In this document: in pieces, positions 20,833 through 29,514 of the stretch
Layout: each line of letters begins with the position of its first letter
Position numbering within the stretch: the stretch's first letter is position 1
Notes under the pieces: generated by a model
Told to the model about the DNA's origin: nothing
Seen by the model: only the letters and a program-made list of their open reading frames with translations
Database searches by the model: none
NCBI GenBank assembly: GCA_021462625.1
Contig: JAJNAU010000010.1
Span: forward strand, 1-48,205
Direction: 5' to 3'
Length of the DNA: 48,205 nucleotides
DNA from: Shewanella sp.
GTDB taxonomy: Bacteria > Pseudomonadota > Gammaproteobacteria > Enterobacterales > Shewanellaceae
Program-made: the position numbers and the translations under genes

Positions 20833-21942
20833 GTGATTGTATTTAGATATCTGATTCGAGAAGTTTTAAAGGCGCAAATCGCGGTACTTTTGGTACTGTT
20901 AACTATTTTTATCAGTCAGCATTTCGTCAGAGTGCTGGCTGATGCCTCTGACGGCGAATTCCCCGCCTCTCTGGTGTTGACTTTGCTGGGCCTTAACCTG
21001 CCGGGGCTGGCTGTGTTGGTACTGCCTTTGAGTTTGTTTTTGGGGATCCTGCTGGCCCATGGCCGCATGTACGCCGAAAGCGAAATGGTCATTTTCCACG
21101 GTGTGGGGATCAGTGAGTGGTATGTCACCCGGGTTACTTTGTTGCTGGCTATTGCCAACCTGGTGGTGACGGGATACCTGTCAGTGTTTGTCTCGCCCTG
21201 GGCGGAAGAAAAACAAAATCAGGTGCTTGAGCAGGCACAATCCGATGCGGGCCTGGCAGCGCTAGTGCAGGGACGGTTCCAAACCAGTCCCAATGGCCGA
21301 GCCGTGCTGTTCGTTGAAAAAATTGGCAAAGACAAAAGTCTTGGCAATGTGTTTGTGGCCCAGTTGCCAGAACCCGATGAACAGTCCGGGCTAACCAATA
21401 TCGTTGTAGCCAAGGGCGGTAAGGTGATCGAAGAAAGCTCTGGCAGTCAGCATCTGCAATTAACTGATGGCAGTCGCTATCAGGGTTCACCTATGGCAAA
21501 AAACTACCAGGTTATTGATTTCGGTGGTTATGACATGCAGATCAAAGAGCAGCCGGTGGATCAGCGTCGTCGCAAAATGTCGGCGCTGCCGATCGGTGAG
21601 TTGATGAAACTCGATACGCCTGAAGCCAATGCGGAATTCCACTGGCGTCTGGCTATTCCCATGTCTATCCCACTGTTGACCTTAATTGCGGTGCCTCTGG
21701 CTCGGGTAAACGTGCGGCAGGGCAAGTTCGCCAAAATGCTGCCGGCTATTTTGCTGTATCTGGGCTATTTCGGCTTGATGGTGGCCGGTCGCAAGGCGCT
21801 GGAAGATGGAGTCATTCCGGGATATCTAGGGATGTGGTGGATCCATATCATTGCGCTGATCATGGGGCTGATGCTGCTGGGTAAGGAGCGACCGTTTGGC
21901 ATGAAGGTGTTCGGTTATATCAAGCGCAAGAGGTACCCCTAG
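20833..21942 (+). CDS. lptF: LPS export ABC transporter permease LptF (GTG start)
   Basis: 369-aa permease, first gene of a pair with lptG, divergent from pepA. Confidence 0.96.
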   Translation: MIVFRYLIREVLKAQIAVLLVLLTIFISQHFVRVLADASDGEFPASLVLTLLGLNLPGLAVLVLPLSLFLGILLAHGRMYAESEMVIFHGVGISEWYVTRVTLLLAIANLVVTGYLSVFVSPWAEEKQNQVLEQAQSDAGLAALVQGRFQTSPNGRAVLFVEKIGKDKSLGNVFVAQLPEPDEQSGLTNIVVAKGGKVIEESSGSQHLQLTDGSRYQGSPMAKNYQVIDFGGYDMQIKEQPVDQRRRKMSALPIGELMKLDTPEANAEFHWRLAIPMSIPLLTLIAVPLARVNVRQGKFAKMLPAILLYLGYFGLMVAGRKALEDGVIPGYLGMWWIHIIALIMGLMLLGKERPFGMKVFGYIKRKRYP

Positions 21943-23000
21943 TGAAGATCCTTGACTTGTATATCGCGCGTGTATTGCTGAGTACCTCTGCGCTGAGTCT
22001 GTTGGTACTGACAGGCTTATCCGGCATCATCAAGTGGGTAGACCAACTCAGGCACGTCGGTCGTGGTGCCTATAACATGGCGGACGCTGCCATTTATGTG
22101 CTGTTTCTGGTCCCCAGAGATATTGAAATGTTTTTCCCCATGGCAGTGCTGCTTGGTGCACTGATTGGCATTGGGATGCTGGCATCCAACTCTGAATTGG
22201 TGGTGATGCAGGCTTCCGGTATGTCCCGTTTGCAGATCACTATGTCGGCGATGAAAACGGCTGTACCACTTATGTTGATGGTGATGGCTCTGGGTGAGTG
22301 GGGCGCACCGGCTGCTGAACAAAAAGCCATTGATATGAAAGCCAAACAGATTTCGGGTGGCAGTCTTATCCAGTCCCACCGGGGGATTTGGGCCAAGGAC
22401 GGGGATCTGTTTGTCAATATTGGTGAAGTGGTGGATATGAATAAACTGGGTAACATTACCCAGTATAAGTTCGACACTGAGCAGGCCCTGACAGACATTG
22501 TCCATGCCGACTCGGCAGTGTTCCAGAATGATGCCTGGTTGATGCGCAATGTCACCCATACTGAGATCACCCCGGAGCAAGTAAAAATGCAGAAGCTGGA
22601 TACCAATGTATGGCAGTCAACCCTGACCCCGGACAAACTCAATATTGTTTCCATTAAGCCCGAGGCTCTGTCCATTGAGGGATTGGTGGATTATCTGGAG
22701 TATCTTAAGGTCAATTATCAGGATGCCAGCCGGTATGAGCTGGCATTGTGGCGCAAGATGATGCAGCCGGTGACCGTTGCTGTGATGATGCTGGTGGCCC
22801 TGTCGTTTGTATTTGGACCATTGAGAACCGTGACTATGGGAGCCCGGGTGTTGCTGGGTGTCGTGGCGGGCTTCAGCTTCTATATCTGTAATGAGATCTT
22901 CGGCCCCATGAGTATGGTGTACGAGCTTCCACCTGCTGTGGGAGCGATTGCACCGAGTTTGTTGTTTACTGCGGTGGCGCTGTATTTCATACGACGATAA
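21942..23000 (+). CDS. lptG: LPS export ABC transporter permease LptG
   Basis: 352-aa permease overlapping the lptF stop. Confidence 0.96.
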   Translation: MKILDLYIARVLLSTSALSLLVLTGLSGIIKWVDQLRHVGRGAYNMADAAIYVLFLVPRDIEMFFPMAVLLGALIGIGMLASNSELVVMQASGMSRLQITMSAMKTAVPLMLMVMALGEWGAPAAEQKAIDMKAKQISGGSLIQSHRGIWAKDGDLFVNIGEVVDMNKLGNITQYKFDTEQALTDIVHADSAVFQNDAWLMRNVTHTEITPEQVKMQKLDTNVWQSTLTPDKLNIVSIKPEALSIEGLVDYLEYLKVNYQDASRYELALWRKMMQPVTVAVMMLVALSFVFGPLRTVTMGARVLLGVVAGFSFYICNEIFGPMSMVYELPPAVGAIAPSLLFTAVALYFIRR

Positions 23001-23014
23001 TAGCAACATTGATG

Positions 23015-23041
23015 AAAGGCGCTCAGCAGAGCGCCTTTCTT
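23015..23041 (+). terminator. Terminator of lptFG
   Basis: AAAGGCGCTC agca GAGCGCCTTTCTT. Confidence 0.85.
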
Positions 23042-23322
23042 ACCCGTGAATGAACTTGGGCTGGTATGTCATACCAGTGCATGGAAGATGGGTATTCGAT
23101 GGCAAAGTTATTCAGCATTGCATTCCAGGCTGGAAAGTTCAGGGTCATGATAATAACAACAATCGCGAGAAAGCCGAAAGGGTTATGCCATCGGGACCTA
23201 AACTGAGTCAGTGAGTTGGACTTTTACTCAAGTCTAGCGGTTGATGGGCAGTGTGGGTAACCCAATTCCCATAGAGTATTTTTGTTTTATGAACACAGGG
23301 AAAAGTGGCTTTGAATAAGGCG

Positions 23323-23351
23323 GTGCGAGGACTTGTTTGCACCTTCCTTAG
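23323..23351. repeat. Solo family 1 end
   Basis: GTGCGAGGACTTGTTTGCACCTTCCTTAG, matching 4945-4972. Confidence 0.75.
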
Positions 23352-23356
23352 GCTGG

Positions 23357-23905
23357 CTATGCACCGTGCCAGTTGCGTAACTGATTGGCTTCTTTGGACA
23401 GTACAACGACTTCAGAGCGGGTCATGCTGTCCTGCAGCGCCAGTTTGTCTCCTGACATCAGAATGGCGATGTTGCCCAAACCCAGCAGTGACCAGATAAC
23501 TCTGGCATATGCGGTAATCATGCTCAGATTCAGGCCATTGGGATGCTGTACTTTTAAACGCCAGGCGCGCATGCCCAGCGTCTGGCCGCCACGGCTCCAG
23601 AACAGGGCGTAGAAGGTCGCAACACAAATCACCAGATAAACCTGATATAGTCCCCGGTAAAGCGGAGTGTTATTCAACAGATCAGAGATATGCGCCTGCC
23701 CCTGAATACCGATAAGGCCGGCTTTGACCAGCAAAGTGAAAAGGCCAAAACCTATGGCGCCGGCAAATATATAGACGGCAACCGCCAGCATCAGGTCATA
23801 GGCCATGGCCCCTAGGCGACGGAAAAACCCCGCCCGCGGAAAGTTTGCATGCTCTGGATTGTGCATAAAATTATCCCTGTTATTGTTATTCTGATGTGTT
23901 ACCAA
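23357..23905 (-). CDS. RDD family membrane protein
   Basis: FRRLGAMAYDLMLAVAVY and GQTLGMRAWRLKV. Confidence 0.9.
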   Translation of the reverse strand: MVTHQNNNNRDNFMHNPEHANFPRAGFFRRLGAMAYDLMLAVAVYIFAGAIGFGLFTLLVKAGLIGIQGQAHISDLLNNTPLYRGLYQVYLVICVATFYALFWSRGGQTLGMRAWRLKVQHPNGLNLSMITAYARVIWSLLGLGNIAILMSGDKLALQDSMTRSEVVVLSKEANQLRNWHGA

Positions 23906-23914
23906 GGGTTGGAG

Positions 23915-24160
23915 TTATTCTTCCTCACGCACAAACTGAATGTCTTTAAAGCCCATTCGAGCAAACTCATTCAAGCGGTAATCGCGCACGGCTTTGTTGC
24001 CCCTGGAGGTCATGGCCACCTGTTGCTCCATCGCCAGGAAACAGGTCAGATCAATGCCTTCGGCGGCAGCTGCAGCCTCAAACATATCGTGATACTTGTC
24101 ATAGGCAAAATTGATGACCTTGGCTTCACCTTTAAAGGTATAAGTGACCTGACGTGCCAT
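23915..24160 (-). CDS. DUF2960-like small protein
   Basis: 81 aa: MARQVTYTFKGEAKVINFAYDKYHDMFEAAAAAEGIDLTCFLAMEQQ...; family recognised from memory. Confidence 0.65.
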   Translation of the reverse strand: MARQVTYTFKGEAKVINFAYDKYHDMFEAAAAAEGIDLTCFLAMEQQVAMTSRGNKAVRDYRLNEFARMGFKDIQFVREEE

Positions 24161-24299
24161 GACGGCTCCTTAAAACTCACTGCTTGATAAAATAAACGGC
24201 GTCGATTATACACAATCCCGCCTACAAATAATCGCGTTTTGGCTGCACCTTCCTTAAAATATTGCAGCGGCACAAAAGGCATATGGTGGTGGGGTGATA

Positions 24300-25002
24300 T
24301 TAAAGCGCCAGCCTCATGTAGCTGGGATTGTCACAGTAATACCAATCCGCATAGGAGTTTAGTCACTCAGCGAGAATTCAAAGGTGTGAAGACAATCAGA
24401 GCAATCGAAGGTCTATCGGGATAAATCAAGAGGGCTCTGGGCAGTATGCACGCCTTTAAAAGTCGCCCTACGGGAGCCTGTCAGCCACACGATTACGGCA
24501 CCAAATTGTTTAGCCAGAGAACCACTATGCCGTCACCAATTTCGCTTGTACTCGAATGGCTGACATGGCTCTGATGAGATCAATCTTCTATGCGGATTGG
24601 TATAAGAGCCCAGCGACTTGGTGGTGTGGGTATGTTCAAACCCCTGCTTTTTCCAAAAGCTTTCGGCACCTTGTGCCGCCACCAAAGACAGATGGGGAAC
24701 ACCCAGTTGTTTAGCGTGAGCAATCAATCTGCCGAGCAAGGCCTTGCCGGCACCCAGCCAGCGAACTGCCGGAGCAAAAGCCATATCATGCAGATAGAGG
24801 GTTTCTGGACTATCCAGCTCTGTGGGCAGGCATTGATTCAGCGATGGGGGCCTCCAAGCCAGGGGTGAGCCAGGCAATAACCCACGACCTCAGTCTCCAG
24901 TTCAACCACTAGGCAAGTATCAGGAGACAGTAACCACTTACTATGCATGACATTCAGAGGTTCAGGATAAATGGCGTGATATGTTTGTGCCTGAATGGTC
25001 AT
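24300..25002 (-). pseudogene. GNAT acetyltransferase with a frameshift, interrupted near the C-terminus by a MITE
   Basis: MTIQAQTYHAIYPEPLNVMHSKWLLSPDTCLVVELETEVVGYCLAHPWL... frameshift near 24850-24860, then ...LYLHDMAFAPAVRWLGAGKALLGRLIAHAKQLGVPHLSLVAAQGAESFWKKQGFEHTHTTKSLGS, MITE, then YCDNPSYMRLAL*. Confidence 0.88.
24340..24602. mobile_element. 263-bp MITE with 15-bp perfect TIRs and TAA target duplication
   Basis: TACCAATCCGCATAG (24340-24354) / CTATGCGGATTGGTA (24588-24602), flanked by TAA at 24337-24339 and 24603-24605. Confidence 0.92.
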
Positions 25003-25261
25003 GATGGCTGATCAGTCGGAGTGAGTGATTGGACGGATGTGCATACCTGTTGATTCAGAATGAAATTAAAAAAATTAATCTGGCGGTAATTATATCAAGG
25101 CATTGTTGGCCTTCCCACCCGACTTTGTTTTCATCATGGGTGAGCAAAAGGGAAAGGGAAATCGACAAGCTGTCAAAGAGATTGCATGGAAGCATTAAGG
25201 TCGGCTATTGGCAGCGCCACTTACCAGACTGTTACCCAAAAAATGAATGTTCGGTGATCTT

Positions 25262-25297
25262 TAGGGTCTGTTGAACTTTTGTGGTCAGCAGACCCTA
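25262..25297. repeat. Family 3 hairpin
   Basis: TAGGGTCTGTTGA ... TCAGCAGACCCTA, one mismatch in 13. Confidence 0.85.
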
Positions 25298-25449
25298 ATA
25301 GCGTCGCTCGTCGGTTACGTGGGTGTAATGACCAAGGTGTCGCCAGCAACTGCAGGGGAAAGCGGCGTCCGTATGCATGCGCTACAGTTGAATGTGGATT
25401 GAGATTGTTTATGTCATGTCAAGTTATATCTTGTGTGCTTACTATCACA

Positions 25450-26973
25450 TCATTGATGCAAATATCTGGCGCGCAGATGTTTGAGCAGAGCCTCAGAGGA
25501 TAGAGGAGCGCCGGTGGCGCAGAGGATAATCTCCTCAGTGCTGTGCAGGGAGCCCTTTGACCAGATCTTGCTGGCCAGCCACTGCAAGATGGTATTAACT
25601 CGACCGGCACGGATCAGCTCATCCATGGCGCCCAACTGCTGCTCCAGAGCAAATTTCAATTGCGCGGCAGTCATGGCGCCCAGGGTGTAGGACGGGAAGT
25701 ACCCCAGTTCACCGAGGGTCCAGTGAATATCCTGCATACAGCCATCACGGTAGTTGCCGTCAGTATTAATTCCCAGTAATTGCTGCATATTGGCAGACCA
25801 GAAGTCCGGCAGATCATCCACGACCAGGCTGCCATCAATCAGCGCACGCTCGGCATCGAATCGCAGCATGACATGGCAGGGGTAAGTGACCTCATCGGCA
25901 TCGACCCGTATGAACCCCGGAGCCACCCGAGTCAGGTTCTGATACAGTGTCTGCGTAGCGAAATTACTGTCTAAGGTGTGATTGATGTCGTCCTGGATAA
26001 GATCCAGAAAGGCTTCGCTGCGTGCCAATTGCATTTCAAAGAACAAGCTCTGGCTTTCATGCATTCCCATAGAGCGCGCCATGCCGGCGGGTTGTCCCTG
26101 CCAATCGGTTGGCAAGCCTTGTTCATATTGAGCGTGGCCGGTTTCATGAATGGTGCTCATCAACGCTGGGCTGAAGTCGGTTTCATCAATGCGGGTGGTG
26201 ATACGGGTATCCCCGGCGCTGCCGCAGGAAAATGGGTGAGAGCTGACGTCCAATCGGCCGCAGTTGAAATCAAAGCCCAGCTTTTCCATCACCTTGCGGC
26301 TCAGCGTTAGTTGGTACTCAGCTTTGTAATGCCCCTGCAGGGAACAGAGTGGCAGCCATTGCTGGCGAGCCATTACCTCGGCGATCAGCGTCGGCAATGC
26401 CTTACGCAGGGGGGCAAACAGGGCGTCCAGTTTGGCGGTAGTCATACCGGGTTCAAACTTGTCCAGAAAAGTGTCATAAGCGGGGATCCCTAAGGCCTCA
26501 CCACGGATTTGCGCTTCCTCCCGAGTGAGTGAGATGACCTGCTTCAGGTTTGGGGCAAATCCAGCCCAGTCGTTTTCTTTGCGCTGGGTGCGCCAGGCAT
26601 GTTCACACTGAAATGCCGCCCGGGTTTTGGCCGCGATCAGTTTGGCAGGCACAAGGCTGGCCTGTGCTACCTGTCTGGACATTTCATCAAGGTTGGCCTG
26701 CTGCGCAACAGTCAGTGATTCCTCACGGGCATTCGCTATTGCATCGTCAAGCCAGGATTCAGTGCGCATGATATGAATGTGGGCACTCAGGGTTGCCATG
26801 GCTTCTGAGCGCACTGTGCTGCCACCGTCCGGCATCATGGTGTTGATATCCCAGTCACCCAGGGTGTTGAAGTGCTCGAAATGACTGATGCGTTTGAAGT
26901 GGTCTGCTAGTTGTTGATAGTGGCTCGCTTGAGTCGGCATATGAGATTCCGGTTGGCGGGTTATTGAGGGCAT
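25450..26973 (-). CDS. Carboxypeptidase M32 (thermostable carboxypeptidase 1 family)
   Basis: HEXXH in MSTIHETGHAQYEQGLP; typical length 507 aa. Confidence 0.95.
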   Translation of the reverse strand: MPSITRQPESHMPTQASHYQQLADHFKRISHFEHFNTLGDWDINTMMPDGGSTVRSEAMATLSAHIHIMRTESWLDDAIANAREESLTVAQQANLDEMSRQVAQASLVPAKLIAAKTRAAFQCEHAWRTQRKENDWAGFAPNLKQVISLTREEAQIRGEALGIPAYDTFLDKFEPGMTTAKLDALFAPLRKALPTLIAEVMARQQWLPLCSLQGHYKAEYQLTLSRKVMEKLGFDFNCGRLDVSSHPFSCGSAGDTRITTRIDETDFSPALMSTIHETGHAQYEQGLPTDWQGQPAGMARSMGMHESQSLFFEMQLARSEAFLDLIQDDINHTLDSNFATQTLYQNLTRVAPGFIRVDADEVTYPCHVMLRFDAERALIDGSLVVDDLPDFWSANMQQLLGINTDGNYRDGCMQDIHWTLGELGYFPSYTLGAMTAAQLKFALEQQLGAMDELIRAGRVNTILQWLASKIWSKGSLHSTEEIILCATGAPLSSEALLKHLRARYLHQ

Positions 26974-27129
26974 GGTAGCACAGCCAATGTCTTCAGGATG
27001 ATGTTGATGGAAGATGAAAGGGATGACTTATTGAATAGGCTTTTATCCGCAACCAGGGCTCGAAAGACCCTAACACTGGCCCCTTGGCTGGGGTAAAATC
27101 GTGGCAGATATTTCTGTCCTGATTTTTTT

Positions 27130-27753
27130 ATGAATTACAATCAAGCAATACTGGGCATGGCCCGTGATGGACTGGCTGCGTTGGCCGACTCGGCGCTGGC
27201 GCGAAAACAACCGACTGCGGCGCAGGAGAGTCATTTTATTTGCAGCTGGATGGTTGATGCCCTAAAAAAGCACGCTTATCCCAAGTGCCTGGCGCGGGAG
27301 CTGACTTTCTGGGTGCGGGATGGCCGCAGCCTGGGAGCCGGTGCTCAGTTAAAGCCTTTGCTGGAGCAGATCGTGACCCAGTACGCAGCCCTTTAGCATC
27401 AGGGCACTTCACTTGGCAGCGCGCTCAATTTGTGGCTGGATGAGTTGCGCTCAGATGGTGTACTGGTGATTACTGATACCCCTGTGGATGGCAAGCTGAA
27501 GCTGGACAATGATGGTCTGCCCAGCGTTATTATTTCGGCACCTGAGTACCGGCAGCATATTCAGGATGGCGAGCTTATCAAACCTGTTACCCTTTACATC
27601 CGGGCTGATGAAGCCATGCTGGCGACCACGGCGCTGGCTCAGGGGTTGTTGCTCAGTACCGGCGACAGGAAATCATCTCTGATTAAACATCACAAGGCGT
27701 ACCGGATTTATCCGGCAAACAACCAACCCGGCTTGGCTTTGTTGATTTCCTGA
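27130..27753 (+). pseudogene. DUF2913-like protein interrupted by one in-frame TAG
   Basis: ORFs 27130-27396 and 27430-27753 share a frame; TAG at 27394-27396; sequence continues HQGTSLGSALNLWLDELRSDG. Confidence 0.75.
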
Positions 27754-27776
27754 AGCCTCCGAATGGAGGCTCTGCC

Positions 27777-28050
27777 TTAGGGAAGGTGTGAACAAGTCTT
27801 CGCATCGCTCTGGCTGACGGGCAAATTCGAGTTCAAGGTATTCAGGTGCAGCAAGGCGGGTTGCCTTTCAAAGCGCAATACCACAGCCATCGTGTTTGCC
27901 CGAAAGCCCCGAAGGGTGAGGCTGACAGCCCTATCTGCTTGGTTGCCGCTCTCGCTAAGGACCCAGGCCATTAACGTCGAGCTGCGTCGCGCATCTCGGG
28001 GCTGTCATCACTGGCAGTGCTCGCACGGGACTTATTCGTACTTTCCTTAG
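27777..28050 (-). repeat. Intergenic repeat family 1, copy b (~274 bp), opposite orientation to copy a
   Basis: TTAGGGAAGGTGTGAACAAGTC ... GGGACTTATTCGTACTTTCCTTAG; interior nearly identical to the reverse complement of 4701-4972. Confidence 0.88.
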
Positions 28051-28053
28051 AGG

Positions 28054-29349
28054 TTATTTCAGTTTTTTCGGCTTGATGCCGCTGGAGCCGACTTTCACTT
28101 TCACGCGGCGACCCGACATGTTCTTTTCTGCTGCCATCTGAGCCACAGCTTCATCATCACGCAGTGACTTGCTAAAACGGCGGCGCTGCAGGTGCTTGAG
28201 CAGTGACTCACGGCGGGACACCTCATAACCTGGCACTGTCATACGTTTGATACGCTGGTCGATCAGCTTTTCAATGTCTGCCAGCATACGCTCTTCTTCG
28301 CGGCTGACGAAAGAGATAGCCACACCGGATTTACCGGCACGACCGGTACGACCGATACGGTGGACATAGTCTTCTGCCAGGAACGGCAGGTCGAAGTTGA
28401 CCACATACTCCAGATCAGGAATATCCAGACCCCGGGCGGCCACTTCGGTGGATACCAGTACCCGCAATTTGCCTTCCACAAATTCTTTCAGGGCGCGGCG
28501 GCGGTTGCCGTGAGCTTTTTCACTGTGGATCACGCCGGTGGGAATACCATCCATATTCAGCTCCCGGGCCAGCTGCTCGCAGTCTTCCCGGGTGGCAGAG
28601 AACACCAGCACCTGATGCCAGTTCTTGCGGCCAATCAGCTCCGACAGGAGTTCGCGTTTGCGGCGCTGTTCAACCGGGTACACCACCTGACTGACGGTTG
28701 CCGCAGCCGTGTTGCGTTTATCGGCGGTAATAACTTCATGCCTTGGCATGATTTCATCGGCCAGACGACGTACGCCGCCTGAGAAGGTGGCAGAGAACAT
28801 CAAGGTCTGGCGTTGTTTATTACAGACCTGCAGTACCCGCTGAATGTCCTTGATAAAGCCCATATCCAGCATACGATCAGCTTCATCCAGCACCAGATAA
28901 TCGATATTCGCCAGACTCAGATTGCAAGCCTGCAATTGCTCCAGCAGGCGACCCGGCGTTGCCACCAGAAAGTCTGTTCCCTGGCGCAGTTTTTTGGCCT
29001 GAGCCTCAGCGCTTTTCCCGCCAGTCATCAGACGGACATTGAGCTTGAGGTACTTACTGTAAGCCTTGAGGTTATTGGCGATCTGTTCGGCCAACTCACG
29101 GGTTGGCGTCAGGATAAGCGCTCTTGCCTGACCTGCAGTCAAAGGTTTCGGCTGCTCGACCATCTTCTGCAGAATAGGTAGGGAGAAGGCCGCGGTTTTG
29201 CCTGTGCCGGTCTGGGCGCTAGCCAGCACATCCTGCCCCCGGCGCACGGCAGGAATCGCCTGGCGCTGGATAGGTGTCAGGGTTTTATAGCCACACCCAG
29301 ATACTGCCTGCAGTATCTCAGGGGCAAAACTGAAGGATTCAAAATTCAT
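28054..29349 (-). CDS. rhlE: RhlE-type DEAD-box RNA helicase
   Basis: ASAQTGTGKTAAF, VLDEADRMLDMGF, SATF, HRIGRTGRAG; likely start is the internal MNFESFSF (about 29349) rather than 29487. Confidence 0.88.
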   Translation of the reverse strand: MNFESFSFAPEILQAVSGCGYKTLTPIQRQAIPAVRRGQDVLASAQTGTGKTAAFSLPILQKMVEQPKPLTAGQARALILTPTRELAEQIANNLKAYSKYLKLNVRLMTGGKSAEAQAKKLRQGTDFLVATPGRLLEQLQACNLSLANIDYLVLDEADRMLDMGFIKDIQRVLQVCNKQRQTLMFSATFSGGVRRLADEIMPRHEVITADKRNTAAATVSQVVYPVEQRRKRELLSELIGRKNWHQVLVFSATREDCEQLARELNMDGIPTGVIHSEKAHGNRRRALKEFVEGKLRVLVSTEVAARGLDIPDLEYVVNFDLPFLAEDYVHRIGRTGRAGKSGVAISFVSREEERMLADIEKLIDQRIKRMTVPGYEVSRRESLLKHLQRRRFSKSLRDDEAVAQMAAEKNMSGRRVKVKVGSSGIKPKKLK

Positions 29350-29514
29350 CGGCTTATCCCATTGTTGCAAAAATGACCCGTCGGCGTCGGGCGGGCGCGG
29401 AGTATACCAAACTCCGCCGATAATCTGTACTTTTTCACCGCAGTGATTGTGATTATGAGTGTGATTGTGCCCCGCTGAGGCTTGCATTCAGCCAAGCCCT
29501 GTGGTGTGCGGGTG

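Noticed and set aside
23050-23290. Minus-strand hydrophobic peptide HNPFGFLAIVVIIMTLNFPAWNAMLNNFAIEYPSSMHWYDIPAQVHS as a gene remnant
   Set aside because: Looks protein-like but short, without clear start or family; left unannotated pending blastx.
25029-25274. 81-aa ORF MDGCAYLLIQNEIKKINLAV...
   Set aside because: No motif, no convincing ribosome-binding site, lies in the GNAT pseudogene upstream region; probably spurious.
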